Shown here piece after piece: positions 29,522 through 38,390 of a DNA stretch of 64,000 nt. Within the stretch, counting starts at the first letter, position 1, and each line of letters begins with the position of its first letter. A model generated the notes under the pieces. That model was not told where the DNA came from, ran no database searches, and was given only the letters and a program-made list of their open reading frames with translations. Origin of the DNA: Caproicibacter sp047833665 (GTDB lineage Bacteria; Bacillota; Clostridia; Oscillospirales; Acutalibacteraceae). The position numbers were made by a program, and so were the translations under genes. The stretch covers positions 1,178,001 through 1,242,000 of the forward strand of contig CP181261.1 in NCBI GenBank assembly GCA_047833665.1, read 5' to 3'.

Positions 29522-29560
29522 AAAGCTCGGAATCGGTGCAGGTTCTGAGCTTTTTCTTAT
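29522..29560 (+). terminator. Intrinsic terminator after tRNA-Thr
   Basis: AAGCTCGGAATC pairs imperfectly with GGTTCTGAGCTT, followed by TTTTCTT. Confidence 0.8.
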
Positions 29561-29624
29561 TACTCCCATTGTTGAGTATCAACGTATTGTGCATTATGGA
29601 AGTTTAAATTGTACAAAATATCTG

Positions 29625-29653
29625 TTGACAATTTTTCATGAGTTTGGTATCCT
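29625..29653 (+). promoter_or_regulatory. Promoter of the T-box-metNIQ transcript
   Basis: TTGACA and TATCCT with a 17-nt spacer, about 30 nt before the T-box Stem I. Confidence 0.6.
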
Positions 29654-29679
29654 ACTAAACATCACAAGTGACAAGTGAA

Positions 29680-29955
29680 AATTGCGAAAGACAGTGAAGA
29701 GAAGAGTAAGCAGGCAGATATGTTCCAGAGAGCCTCGTATGGTGGAAAGAGGTACAGAAGGGCCTGCTGAAGATGGTCTTGGAGTCGCGTGGCCGACTGC
29801 ATATGCACAGGTTACGCCGGGAGCGCCCGTTAAGGCGCAGGAGTGTGTTAGCACTCTGTAAGGCCGCTTCCGTGAGGGAGTGTGCGAAGTAAGGTGGTAC
29901 CGCGGCGTTAATTACGTTCGCCCTTGATGTGTTGTTGCATCAGGGGCGTTTTTTT
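29680..29955 (+). promoter_or_regulatory. T-box leader (likely Met-responsive) of metNIQ
   Basis: A T-box riboswitch senses uncharged tRNA and prevents termination. The T-box element AAGGTGGTACCGCG is exact at 29891-29904. Stem I begins near 29686, with the AGTGAAGAGAAGAGTA loop-E-like side. Its lower helix AAGAC/GTCTT and upper helix GCAGGC/GCCTGC enclose the 3' specifier loop TGAAGATG, where ATG fits a methionine specifier. The terminator stem CGCCCTTGATG with CATCAGGGGCG and T-run is at 29919-29955 and competes with the antiterminator. The downstream methionine ABC transporter genes support Met specificity. Confidence 0.92.
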
Positions 29956-29991
29956 GTTGCTCAATATTTGCAGTGAAGGAGTTGTAAGATT

Positions 29992-31008
29992 GTGCCTGAG
30001 CCTATTATTCAAATTAAGCATCTTAGCAAAAAGTTCGGCGGACCCAATCCGGTCACGGCGCTGGACGACATCAATTTAGAAATACAATCCGGTGAGATTT
30101 TTGGAATCATTGGTCTTTCCGGTGCCGGAAAAAGTACGTTAGTACGCTGTATGAATTTGCTTGAAAAACCAACTTCCGGGAAAGTGATTGTAAATGGTGC
30201 GGATTTAACATCACTTTCATCTAAAGAATTGCGGCATGCCCGCCAATCCATTGGCATGATTTTTCAGGGATTCAATCTTCTCATGCAGCGCACAGCATTG
30301 GATAATGTGTGTTTTCCTTTGGAATTAACAGGAATGTCCAGAACCCACGCGCGAGAAAAGGCGCTTCCATTTCTGAAATTAGTGGGGCTGGAAGACCGAG
30401 CGGATGCTTACCCGGTTCAGCTTTCCGGCGGACAGAAACAAAGGGTAGCCATTGCACGCACGCTTGTGACAGACCCGAAAGTGATTTTGTGTGATGAGGC
30501 AACTTCTGCACTGGATCCGACTACAACCCAGTCTATTTTATCGCTTTTAAAAGAATTGAATCAAACCCTTGGCGTGACAATTGTTGTCATTACACATGAA
30601 ATGAAAGTGGTAGAACAAATCTGCGACCGCGTGGCAATTATTTCGGAAAGTCACATTGTTGAGCAGGGCGCTGTCAGCGAAGTATTCCATCATCCCAAAA
30701 CGGCTGCTGCCAGACAATTAATCACCCCCAGCGGAACCATTTCTAAAAACAGTGTGATTCGCGGGCCGCTGTACCGTATTAGCTTTGATGGCAGCACTTC
30801 CAGTCAGCCGGTTATTTCTAATATGGTCCTCTCCTGCGGCGCGCCGGTTAATATTTGGTATGCTGACACGAAAGATATGGACGGCACGGCACATGGTCAA
30901 ATGCTTCTGGAATTTCCTGAGAATGACACGATTGTGGCCAAAATGCTGGCATATCTGGATAGCCATCACATCAGCTACGAAAGAGAAGAGGTGAAACATC
31001 ATGATTGA
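29992..31008 (+). CDS. metN: Methionine ABC transporter ATP-binding protein
   Basis: MetN powers D/L-methionine import. The 338 residues hold Walker A GLSGAGKST (41-49), the ABC signature LSGGQKQR near 140 and Walker B VILCDEATSALD near 161. A C-terminal NIL-type regulatory domain (~260-338) follows, which in MetN binds methionine and inhibits transport. The GTG start has GAAGGAG upstream. It is first in the metNIQ operon under the T-box leader. The stop overlaps the metI start by 8 nt, so the two are translationally coupled. Confidence 0.95.
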   Translation: MPEPIIQIKHLSKKFGGPNPVTALDDINLEIQSGEIFGIIGLSGAGKSTLVRCMNLLEKPTSGKVIVNGADLTSLSSKELRHARQSIGMIFQGFNLLMQRTALDNVCFPLELTGMSRTHAREKALPFLKLVGLEDRADAYPVQLSGGQKQRVAIARTLVTDPKVILCDEATSALDPTTTQSILSLLKELNQTLGVTIVVITHEMKVVEQICDRVAIISESHIVEQGAVSEVFHHPKTAAARQLITPSGTISKNSVIRGPLYRISFDGSTSSQPVISNMVLSCGAPVNIWYADTKDMDGTAHGQMLLEFPENDTIVAKMLAYLDSHHISYEREEVKHHD

Positions 31009-31681
31009 AAGCATTTCAGCTTTTTGGAATCAATATGGCAGTTTGATTCTACAGGGAACGTGGGACACTCTGGTGATGACTGTAGTCTCCACTGTTTTTG
31101 CCTATGTGCTGGGCTTGCCCATGGGTATTTTGCTTACCATTACGCAGCCGCACGGCATCTGGCCGCATAAAACTTTAAATCAAGTTTTGGCTTGGATTAT
31201 CAATGTAGGGCGCTCACTGCCTTTCATTATTTTAATGATTGCTATCATGGATTTTACCAAAATGCTGGTAGGCACCAAAATCGGTGTACGTGGGGCTATT
31301 GTGCCGCTTGTGGTTTCTGCTGCGCCTTTTATCGCACGAATGGTGGAGACTTCGTTTGCGGAAGTCGATTTCGGGGTAGTGGAAGCCGCACAGGCGATGG
31401 GAGCATCTGTTCCTCAAATTGTCAGGAAGGTTTATCTCCCTGAGGCAATGCCATCTTTAACACTGGGTGCTTCCATTTCCATTATTACTATCATGGCTTA
31501 CACCGCAATTGCCGGTGCGGTGGGCGCGGGCGGCTTGGGTGACTTAGCCATTCGCTACGGGTATCAGCGAAAAGTTCCGGCCATGATGTTGGTTACCGTT
31601 ATTTTGCTCCTTGTTTTGGTACAAATTGTTCAGTCTGTTTGCAGCTGGCTGTCAGCAAAAATCGATAAGCGGCTGAAATAA
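31001..31681 (+). CDS. metI: Methionine ABC transporter permease
   Basis: The 226-residue inner-membrane permease has about five spans. The cytoplasmic coupling loop EAAQAMGASVPQIVRKVYLPEAMPSL (near residues 127-152) is the EAA motif that docks on MetN. The start ATGATTGA overlaps the metN stop. It is followed by metQ after 33 nt with a GGAGG site. Assignment to methionine rather than another ligand follows from operon partners and the T-box. Confidence 0.95.
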   Translation: MIESISAFWNQYGSLILQGTWDTLVMTVVSTVFAYVLGLPMGILLTITQPHGIWPHKTLNQVLAWIINVGRSLPFIILMIAIMDFTKMLVGTKIGVRGAIVPLVVSAAPFIARMVETSFAEVDFGVVEAAQAMGASVPQIVRKVYLPEAMPSLTLGASISIITIMAYTAIAGAVGAGGLGDLAIRYGYQRKVPAMMLVTVILLLVLVQIVQSVCSWLSAKIDKRLK

Positions 31682-31714
31682 AAAATATATATTCCTATTA
31701 GGAGGTAAAGAATT

Positions 31715-32563
31715 ATGAAACAAAAATTATTTGCAGGGGCAGTGGCTTTGCTTTTGGCCTCTTCTCTGATTGCTTGCAGCAGCGGGAACGGAAGTGAAAC
31801 TTCCAGCGCTGCCGGCTCTGATGACACGAAAACTACCGTCCTTCGCGTTGCGGCATCTCCCACGCCTCACGCGGAAATTTTGGCGCAAGTGAAGGATGTT
31901 TTGGCAGAACAGGGCATTGACTTGGAAGTGACTGAGTACGGCGACTATGTTGTGCCAAATACTGCTGTGGAAGAGGGCGATGAGGATGCAAATTACTTTC
32001 AGCATCAGCCCTACTTGGACCAGTTTAATGAGGAAAACGGCACACATCTTGTGAGCGTTGCGGCCATTCACTATGAGCCTTTTGGTATTTATCCGGGCAA
32101 GACTTCCTCTTTGGATGAGCTGCCGGACGGCGCTGTTGTCGGAGTTCCAAATGACGCAACAAATGAAGCGCGCGCACTGCAGCTGTTACAGGCACAGGGA
32201 TTGATTACCCTAGCGGACGGAGCAGGACTGAAAGCTACACCGAATGATATTGTGGACAACCCCAAAAACCTGCAGTTTAAAGAATTGGAAGCAGCCATGC
32301 TGCCCAATGTGACTTCCGAGGTGGATATTGCGGTTATCAACGGAAACTATGCATTGGAAGCAGGTTTCTCATCTGCAAAAGATGCCTTAGCTTTGGAAGA
32401 TAAAGATTCTGAGGCCGCTAAAACTTTTGCGAATATCATCGCTGTAAAAGAAGGACATGAAAACGACCCTGCCATACAGGCACTTGTCAAAGCGCTTCAA
32501 TCCGATGAAGTTCGCGACTATATCAATAACACCTATGATGGCAATGTACTCCCAAGCTTTTAA
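31715..32563 (+). CDS. metQ: Methionine-binding lipoprotein MetQ
   Basis: This substrate-binding lipoprotein is 282 residues. A lipoprotein signal peptide ends in LIAC, placing the lipidated Cys at residue 21, followed by a Ser/Gly-rich tether. The NlpA/MetQ fold begins LRVAASPTPHAEIL and includes EYGDYVVPNTAVEEGDEDANYFQHQPYLD and the GVPNDATNEARALQLL segment, all typical of the family. It is the last gene of the operon and ends at a terminator. Confidence 0.95.
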   Translation: MKQKLFAGAVALLLASSLIACSSGNGSETSSAAGSDDTKTTVLRVAASPTPHAEILAQVKDVLAEQGIDLEVTEYGDYVVPNTAVEEGDEDANYFQHQPYLDQFNEENGTHLVSVAAIHYEPFGIYPGKTSSLDELPDGAVVGVPNDATNEARALQLLQAQGLITLADGAGLKATPNDIVDNPKNLQFKELEAAMLPNVTSEVDIAVINGNYALEAGFSSAKDALALEDKDSEAAKTFANIIAVKEGHENDPAIQALVKALQSDEVRDYINNTYDGNVLPSF

Positions 32564-32588
32564 ATCAAATTGATTCTAATATTAAAAA

Positions 32589-32627
32589 GAGCGTCGCAGA
32601 TAAAAGCACTGCGGCGTCCTTTTTTTA
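32589..32627 (+). terminator. Intrinsic terminator after metQ
   Basis: GCGTCGCAG pairs with CTGCGGCGT (one G-T pair) around TATAAAAGCA-type loop sequence, followed by a T-run. Confidence 0.85.
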
Positions 32628-32643
32628 TTGCAGACGTTCAAGT

Positions 32644-32683
32644 TCTGAAGAATATCTGTTTACTCTGAAGAATATCTGTTTAC
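32644..32683 (+). repeat. 20-bp tandem duplication
   Basis: TCTGAAGAATATCTGTTTAC occurs twice head to tail in the intergenic region between metQ and the IS256 element. No coding role is visible. Confidence 0.9.
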
Positions 32684-32800
32684 ATAGATATCTTGTCCGT
32701 TCAGGCAGCAACAAATTTACATGCGTTTCATAAAATGTAATTGGAGTATGTTATTGTCTAAATAGGATAAGGGAGATAATTATATGAAAGAAAATACCTA

Positions 32801-34124
32801 GTGTCAAGGGAAGTTCGCAATTTCGGGACTCCGGAAAATGAATTAGGCTACGTTTAACAGTGAAAGAATGGATTTCGGGTTTAAGTATGCTCTGGAAATA
32901 GACCAGTCCTCCGCATACTCCATCAGATGTGTTGTTACCAGCCGTAGATAGGAATCCGGATTAGGAAATATTCCGACTACGCTGGTTCTGCGGCGAATTT
33001 CCTTGTTTAGCCGTTCTAGCATATTGGTTGAGGAGATTTTGCGAGCATCGAGTTCCGGAAAAGCATAGAAGGCTAGAGAATCTTCCAGCCCATCTTGCAG
33101 GAGCTCAATTGCTTTTGGAAAGCGTTTTCCATACTGTTCTGATATTTGCTCTGCGCGTTGTCTAGCTATTTTAGCGGAAGGTGCCAGCCAAATTTCTTTT
33201 AACTGAGCCGCAAAGGATTCTTTTTCCTTCTGGGGTACATGAGCCAAAATATTTCGCATAAAATGGACTTTGCACCGTTGCCAGGAAGCTCCCGGAAAAC
33301 TCTCACGGATGGCTGCAATCAGCCCTTTATTCGCGTCTGAAACCACCAGGAGCGGTGTTTTCAGACCACGATCTAGAAGACTTTGAAACAATTGAGAATA
33401 ACTTTCTTTAGATTCATCCAGCATTGGCTCTACAGCAATGATATCCCTATGTCCCTGTTCATTGACGCCGCAAACTACCATCACAGCCATGCTGACGACC
33501 CGGCCATCCATACGAATTTTTTCATACAGTGCATCTGTCCAAATGACAGGATAGCGACCCGTCAGAGGCCGGCTGCGGAAGTACTGTACCTGCTCGTTAA
33601 GACCTTTCGTCATTTCACTGACTTGACTGCGAGAAAGATTTTCAATTCCAAGACTGCGAGCTAGTTTCTCCATCTTTCGCGTAGATACACCCTGCACAAA
33701 CGCTTCTTGAACCACTTGAATCAGCGCTGCTTCACTGCGCTTGCGTTCTGTTACGAAAAACGGGATATAGCCCTGATTTCGGAGTTTTGGTACCATCAGA
33801 TACATCGTCCCCATACGAGTATCCAATCGACGCGGCCGATAGCCGCAGCGGTAATCACGGCGGGATGGATTGTGTGCATTCTTTTCTGCGCCAACGATAC
33901 CGGAGACCTCTGCTTCCATCAGACGGGTACACAGCCATTCCAGCATCGACAGCATTGGATCCGGCTGCGCCATACATTTTAGTAGCAATTCTGTCAAATC
34001 TGTGGTATTCTTTTTTTGAGTCATTGGGTATCTCTCCTTCTTTGAATGTCTTCTAACCATTCATTTTATCGGAGTCCCAATGACTTTTCTATGCCTTTAT
34101 GAAATTGCGAACTTTATTGTACTC
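32801..34124 (-). mobile_element. IS256-family insertion sequence
   Basis: An element of about 1.32 kb with an inverted repeat core AAGTTCGCAATTTC near both ends (from about 32811 and, inverted, to about 34115). Outer ends are less well matched and placed by eye. I could not find a convincing target duplication. It carries a single intact transposase gene and ends about 30 nt before the collagen-like gene. Confidence 0.85.
32843..34024 (-). CDS. IS256-family (mutator-type) transposase
   Basis: The 393-residue transposase shows the mutator/IS256 layout. The N-terminal region has NPSRRDYRCGYRPRRLDTRMGT. The DDE core has Asp in PVIWTDALYEKIR, Asp in LLVVSDANKGL and Glu in TNMLERLNKEIRRRT, with the family's C/D(2)H-like QRCKVHFMRN. 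The start at 34024 has GGAGAG upstream; 12 more in-frame codons precede it. No disruption is visible. Confidence 0.93.
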   Translation of the reverse strand: MTQKKNTTDLTELLLKCMAQPDPMLSMLEWLCTRLMEAEVSGIVGAEKNAHNPSRRDYRCGYRPRRLDTRMGTMYLMVPKLRNQGYIPFFVTERKRSEAALIQVVQEAFVQGVSTRKMEKLARSLGIENLSRSQVSEMTKGLNEQVQYFRSRPLTGRYPVIWTDALYEKIRMDGRVVSMAVMVVCGVNEQGHRDIIAVEPMLDESKESYSQLFQSLLDRGLKTPLLVVSDANKGLIAAIRESFPGASWQRCKVHFMRNILAHVPQKEKESFAAQLKEIWLAPSAKIARQRAEQISEQYGKRFPKAIELLQDGLEDSLAFYAFPELDARKISSTNMLERLNKEIRRRTSVVGIFPNPDSYLRLVTTHLMEYAEDWSISRAYLNPKSILSLLNVA

Positions 34125-34156
34125 CATCAGAAAATAGGTGTTGTGATTTTCCAAAG

Positions 34157-34900
34157 ATGAGAATCACAAATTATTCTGATATGTGTTATTGTGAACCGTT
34201 TTGGTATCCCTGCAAACCCTGCCCACCTCCATGGTTCTGCGGACCAATTTGCTGCATACCGGGGCCGCAGGGTCCTATCGGCCCCACTGGGCCGATAGGA
34301 CCAACGGGATTAACGGGACCCACAGGGCCAACCGGTCCAATGGGGTTAATCGGGCCAACAGGGCCGACAGGACCAACAGGATTAACGGGTCCCACTGGAC
34401 CCACCGGGCCAACAGGACCTGCCGCGTGCCCGTTATCGGGAGAAATGGTCATGAATGGAGGAATGGAAGCGTTTACAGGTAATATTCCGACAGGATGGAC
34501 CTCTGCAACACCCGATGAAATATCCCGGGTGACAGCGCAGGGCAGAGTTCACTCAGGAACTTCAGCGGTTAATATGGAAGATGGCGGCATCTTGACACAA
34601 AACATTACAGGAATTCAGCCGCTATGTTATTATGAATTTTCCTTTTTTGCCCATGCAGAGGGTGCGAGAGTCGGTTTGACCGCAACAGTAAACTTTTTAA
34701 CACCCGGCGGCGATGTTGTAGGAGGAAGCATAACGGTTCGCGAGCGGGATATGCCGAATGCCAACAGAGAATTTGGATATTATAGGCTGTATACCATTGC
34801 AGCACCAGCCGATGTCACAGGAGTTCGCATAGATTTCTCCGTTGTTGCTGCGGGAAATCAGTCGGTAGACATCGATGACGTTTCCTTTGGAACTCAGTAA
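34157..34900 (+). CDS. Collagen-like surface protein, probable exosporium-type
   Basis: A 247-residue protein. Residues 1-35 are Cys- and Pro-rich (CEPFWYPCKPCPPPWFCGPICC). Residues ~36-90 are a collagen-like Gly-X-Y run dominated by GPT and GLT triplets. The C-terminal ~145 residues form a beta-rich domain with MVMNGGMEAFTGNIPTGWT and ending VDIDDVSFG, resembling the jelly-roll-like or NTTRR-F1 domains found after collagen stalks in spore-former surface proteins. Such proteins often decorate the exosporium, which is inference here. The ribosome site is weak and the IS256 element lies about 30 nt upstream, so the native promoter may be lost; ATG at 34181 is an alternative start. Confidence 0.78.
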   Translation: MRITNYSDMCYCEPFWYPCKPCPPPWFCGPICCIPGPQGPIGPTGPIGPTGLTGPTGPTGPMGLIGPTGPTGPTGLTGPTGPTGPTGPAACPLSGEMVMNGGMEAFTGNIPTGWTSATPDEISRVTAQGRVHSGTSAVNMEDGGILTQNITGIQPLCYYEFSFFAHAEGARVGLTATVNFLTPGGDVVGGSITVRERDMPNANREFGYYRLYTIAAPADVTGVRIDFSVVAAGNQSVDIDDVSFGTQ

Positions 34901-34918
34901 AATCTATCAATAAAATGA

Positions 34919-34943
34919 TACCCCCGGCTGGCCGGGGGTATTA
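34919..34943. terminator. Bidirectional terminator between collagen-like gene and nth
   Basis: ATACCCCCGGC pairs with GCCGGGGGTAT around a minimal loop; T/A-rich flanks suit both convergent genes. Confidence 0.8.
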
Positions 34944-34953
34944 ATGTTTTGTT

Positions 34954-35619
34954 TTATTGTTTTGCTTTCGCTTTCGTTTTCGTCTTTTCTTGCGGAAACG
35001 GATTTTTGCAGAATGAATGCATACAGCAGTTTTTGCAGTCCGGATTTCTTGCAGTGCAGACGGCCCGACCGTGCAGCACTAGGCGATGGCAAAAATCATT
35101 GGATTCTTCCGGAGGCAATATTTTGCGCAGTTGCATTTCTACCTTGTATGGATCTTTGCCTTCACTTAGACCGAGACGTCCGCAGATGCGAATACAATGC
35201 GTATCCGTAACAACAGCCGGTTTCCCGTAAATATCACCGACCACAAGATTTGCGGTTTTTCGTCCTACGCCGGGGAGCTTTGTCAATTCCTCAATGGTAT
35301 CCGGTACGGTGCTGTTAAAATCGGATTTTAACATTCGGCACATTGCAAGGATATCACGTGCTTTGGTTTTATACAATCCGCAGGAACGAATTAATTCTTC
35401 AATTTCTTCCACATTTGCCCGACAGAATGCGTCAAGGTCAGGGAAACGCTTAAACAGGGATGGCGTTACCATATTTACGCGCGCATCTGTGCATTGCGCA
35501 GAAAGCCGGGTGGCAATTAACAGTTGAAGCGGATCGGAATAGGTTAAGGAACAAATAGCGTCCGGATATTCTTCTTTTAAGCTTTGTATTGCAAGCAGGG
35601 CACGCTGCTTTTTCGTCAT
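34954..35619 (-). CDS. nth: Endonuclease III (DNA glycosylase/AP lyase)
   Basis: Nth removes oxidised pyrimidines and cuts at abasic sites in base excision repair. The 221 residues contain the helix-hairpin-helix LPGVGRKTANLVV with the catalytic Lys, and the catalytic Asp in VVTDTHCIR. The 4Fe-4S loop is C-x6-C-x2-C-x5-C near residue 190 (CTARNPDCKNCCMHSFC). A Lys-rich tail (KTKTKAKAKQ) follows. It is transcribed alone. All key residues are present. Confidence 0.95.
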   Translation of the reverse strand: MTKKQRALLAIQSLKEEYPDAICSLTYSDPLQLLIATRLSAQCTDARVNMVTPSLFKRFPDLDAFCRANVEEIEELIRSCGLYKTKARDILAMCRMLKSDFNSTVPDTIEELTKLPGVGRKTANLVVGDIYGKPAVVTDTHCIRICGRLGLSEGKDPYKVEMQLRKILPPEESNDFCHRLVLHGRAVCTARNPDCKNCCMHSFCKNPFPQEKTKTKAKAKQ

Positions 35620-35745
35620 TTTTATCCTCCGTTTTTTGGTACAGCGGTTTTACTAAGTTTTTGCTTTTCCATTATAACCATTTCAAACCGAGTTGGCAAT
35701 GGAAAGACTCGGTGATTCGTTCTATGTCTTTATGCAGGATGTACG

Positions 35746-35774
35746 TTGCGTTTTTTCATCTTACAGGTTATAAT
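35746..35774 (+). promoter_or_regulatory. Promoter of glyA-rarA
   Basis: TTGCGT and TATAAT with a 17-nt spacer, about 35 nt before the glyA start. Confidence 0.65.
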
Positions 35775-35809
35775 ATGGGTAAATTTGCTCGGGAAAGGGT
35801 TTGAATACG

Positions 35810-37063
35810 ATGTACAGTGATCTCATGGATACCATCGGCTTTGTATCTCATGCCGACCCGCAAGTCGGTGACGCTATGGCCAAGGAACTGAAAAGGCAGC
35901 AGGAAAATTTGGAACTGATTGCGTCGGAAAATATTGTTTCTCCAGCCGTTATGGCGGCAATGGGGAGTGTTCTAACCAATAAGTACGCGGAAGGATATCC
36001 CGGAAAACGTTATTACGGCGGCTGCCAGTATGTGGATGTTGTTGAGGAACTTGCGCGCCAGCGTGCTTGCGAACTGTTTGGTGCAGAACATGCCAATGTG
36101 CAGCCACATTCCGGTGCGCAGGCCAATATGGCGGTATATTTCGCTCTGTTAAAACCCGGTGATACAGTGATGGGCATGAATCTGTCCGAAGGGGGACATT
36201 TAACGCATGGTTCTCCTGTGAATATGTCCGGCAGCTATTATAACTTTGTTCCTTACGGTGTCAGTCCGGAAACAGGCCGTATTGATTATGATGCCGTCTA
36301 TGAAACGGCGATGAAGGTAAAACCGAAACTCATTGTAGCAGGTGCCAGTGCTTATCCGCGCGTGATTGATTTTAAGCGTTTCCGTGAAATCAGCGATGCC
36401 TGCGGGGCTATCCTGATGGTGGACATGGCTCATATTGCCGGGCTTGTTGCAGCAGGTGAGCATCCGAACCCGGTTCAGTGGGCGCAGATTGTAACGACTA
36501 CGACGCACAAAACGCTGCGCGGTCCCCGCGGCGGTATGATTCTTTGCAAGAAAGAATATGCAAAGGCAATTGATAAGGCGATATTCCCCGGAACACAGGG
36601 CGGCCCGCTGATGCATATTATTGCCGGAAAAGCTGTCTGCCTAGGGGAAGCTCTGAAACCGGAATTTAAGCAATATGCACACCGCATTGTGACAAATGCC
36701 AAAGCTTTAGCGGAGGGATTGCTTAAGAGAAATGTGAAACTGGTTTCCGGCGGTACGGACAACCATCTGATGATGATTGATTTGACCGGATTGGAACTAA
36801 CCGGCAAGGAACTGGAACAGCGTCTGGATTCTGTTCACATCACAGCAAACAAAAACACCGTCCCGAACGAAAAGCGCAGCCCGTTTGTGACAAGCGGCCT
36901 GAGATTAGGTACGCCTGCCGTCACCACACGCGGTTTGGATGCCGCAGATATGGATCAGATTGCGGAGTGCATCAGTCTCGCCATTTTTGACTTTGAGCCG
37001 AATCGCGAAAAAATTTGCTCAATCGTAAAGGATATCTGTGCACGTCATCCGTTGTATGAATAA
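35810..37063 (+). CDS. glyA: Serine hydroxymethyltransferase
   Basis: This PLP enzyme converts serine and tetrahydrofolate to glycine and methylene-tetrahydrofolate. About 417 residues from the chosen ATG. The PLP Lys is in VTTTTHKTLRGPRGGM near residue 225. LIASENIVSPAVMAAMGSVLTNKYAEGYPGKRYYGG near the N-terminus is the substrate loop. AAAGGG lies 10 nt before the ATG; a TTG 9 nt earlier is too close to that site. The rarA start follows 15 nt after the stop, so the two form an operon. Confidence 0.96.
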   Translation: MYSDLMDTIGFVSHADPQVGDAMAKELKRQQENLELIASENIVSPAVMAAMGSVLTNKYAEGYPGKRYYGGCQYVDVVEELARQRACELFGAEHANVQPHSGAQANMAVYFALLKPGDTVMGMNLSEGGHLTHGSPVNMSGSYYNFVPYGVSPETGRIDYDAVYETAMKVKPKLIVAGASAYPRVIDFKRFREISDACGAILMVDMAHIAGLVAAGEHPNPVQWAQIVTTTTHKTLRGPRGGMILCKKEYAKAIDKAIFPGTQGGPLMHIIAGKAVCLGEALKPEFKQYAHRIVTNAKALAEGLLKRNVKLVSGGTDNHLMMIDLTGLELTGKELEQRLDSVHITANKNTVPNEKRSPFVTSGLRLGTPAVTTRGLDAADMDQIAECISLAIFDFEPNREKICSIVKDICARHPLYE

Positions 37064-37077
37064 AACTTGAGGAAAGG

Positions 37078-38358
37078 ATGGTGCCGCCGATGCCGGCTCC
37101 TCTTGCGGAACGGATCCGCCCACGCAGTCTGGACGAAATTGTCGGTCAGCACCATTTGCTTGATCCCGGAAAACCGCTCAGACGCATTATTGAGTCGGGA
37201 GAAATTCCCAACATGGTTTTTTATGGGCCGTCCGGAATTGGAAAAACTACACTTGCTTCCATTATTGCGGCTCAGACCAGCCGAAAACTGGTCAAAATGA
37301 ACGGTACTACAGCTTCCACAGCGGATATCCGCAATGTTGTGAATCAGTTGGATACGTTTGAGGCTCCAAACGGCATTTTGCTATATCTGGACGAAATTCA
37401 GTATTTTAATAAGAAACAGCAGCAGACTTTGCTGGAATTTATTGAAAACGGCTCCATTACTCTGATTGCGTCCACAACGGAAAATCCTTATTTTTATGTT
37501 TACAGCGCTATTTTAAGCCGCTCTACGGTTTTTGAGTTTAAACCGGTTGAAAAAGATGATGTGCGCAAGGCAGTTCAGCGAGCTTTTTCCATTTTGGAAG
37601 AGCAGCAGCATCGCCGCATTGAGGCAGACCCGGCTGCCGTGGATGTTATTTCATCCGCATGCGGCGGAGATGTCCGCAAGGCGATGAATTCGGTGGAACT
37701 TTGTGTCATTTCCGGCGAAGAAAAGGACGGAATTTGCCATATATCGGAGCAATTGGCCAGAGATCTGACACAGAAAAGTGCGCTGAAATACGACAGAGCG
37801 GGGGACGAGCATTACGACATTCTTTCCGCTTTTCAAAAATCTATGCGGGGCTCTGATCCGGATGCCGCGATTCACTATTTGGCGCGCTTGCTGGAGGCGG
37901 GGGATTTGCCCTCCGCCTGCCGCAGGCTGATGGTTTGCGCCTGTGAGGACGTGGGGCTTGCCTATCCGCAGATTATTCCAATTGTCAAGGCTGCCGTGGA
38001 TGCAGCGCTGCAAGTTGGATTGCCGGAGGCAAGAATTCCGTTGGCGGATGCGGTTGTTCTTGTGGCATGTTCGCCGAAATCCAATTCTGCCTATCGTGCG
38101 ATTGATGCGGCCATTGCAGACGTGAGAGCAGGAAAAACCGGCCCGATACCGCGTCAGCTGCAAAACAAGCATTTCGATGGGGATGATAATCCGCATAAAG
38201 GGCAATTCTATCAATATCCTCATGATTTTCCTTCTCATTGGGTACGGCAGCAGTATCTTCCGGATATTTTAAAGGATACTGTCTATTACCGGTGGGGGGA
38301 TAACAAGACGGAGCAGGCTTTCCGCAGGTATTGGGAAGAAATTAAAAAAGAAAAGTAA
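37078..38358 (+). CDS. rarA: Replication-associated recombination protein A (MgsA/RarA)
   Basis: RarA is an AAA+ ATPase of stalled replication forks, related to clamp-loader and RuvB proteins. The 426 residues carry the N-terminal signature PLAERIRPRSLDEIVGQHHLL, Walker A GPSGIGKTTL near 50, Walker B LYLDEIQYF and sensor 1 STTENP. The C-terminal tetramerisation region includes SMRGSDPDAAIHYLARLLEAGD. It follows glyA by 15 nt. Its last 21 or so coding bases are part of the 25-bp duplication made by IS481 copy B, which begins 3 nt after the stop; the protein itself is intact. Confidence 0.95.
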   Translation: MVPPMPAPLAERIRPRSLDEIVGQHHLLDPGKPLRRIIESGEIPNMVFYGPSGIGKTTLASIIAAQTSRKLVKMNGTTASTADIRNVVNQLDTFEAPNGILLYLDEIQYFNKKQQQTLLEFIENGSITLIASTTENPYFYVYSAILSRSTVFEFKPVEKDDVRKAVQRAFSILEEQQHRRIEADPAAVDVISSACGGDVRKAMNSVELCVISGEEKDGICHISEQLARDLTQKSALKYDRAGDEHYDILSAFQKSMRGSDPDAAIHYLARLLEAGDLPSACRRLMVCACEDVGLAYPQIIPIVKAAVDAALQVGLPEARIPLADAVVLVACSPKSNSAYRAIDAAIADVRAGKTGPIPRQLQNKHFDGDDNPHKGQFYQYPHDFPSHWVRQQYLPDILKDTVYYRWGDNKTEQAFRRYWEEIKKEK

Positions 38359-38361
38359 ATT
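38337..38361 (+). repeat. Left 25-bp target duplication of IS481 copy B
   Basis: An A-rich 25-nt sequence (AGAAATTAAAAAAG...TAAATT) covering the 3' end of rarA and its stop codon, repeated exactly at 40888-40912. Confidence 0.92.
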
Positions 38362-38390
38362 TGTAGGTTTGTCAAACATATTGGACAGTA

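Noticed and set aside
32801..34124. Target duplication for the IS256 element
   Set aside because: Flanks share only short A-rich similarity (AAAATA) that is not at equal distance from the ends, so no duplication is claimed.
34186..34452. Minus-strand open frame rich in Gly-Pro-Val opposite the collagen-like gene
   Set aside because: It is the mirror of the GPT/GLT codons on the plus strand. It has no ribosome site and overlaps the supported gene entirely.
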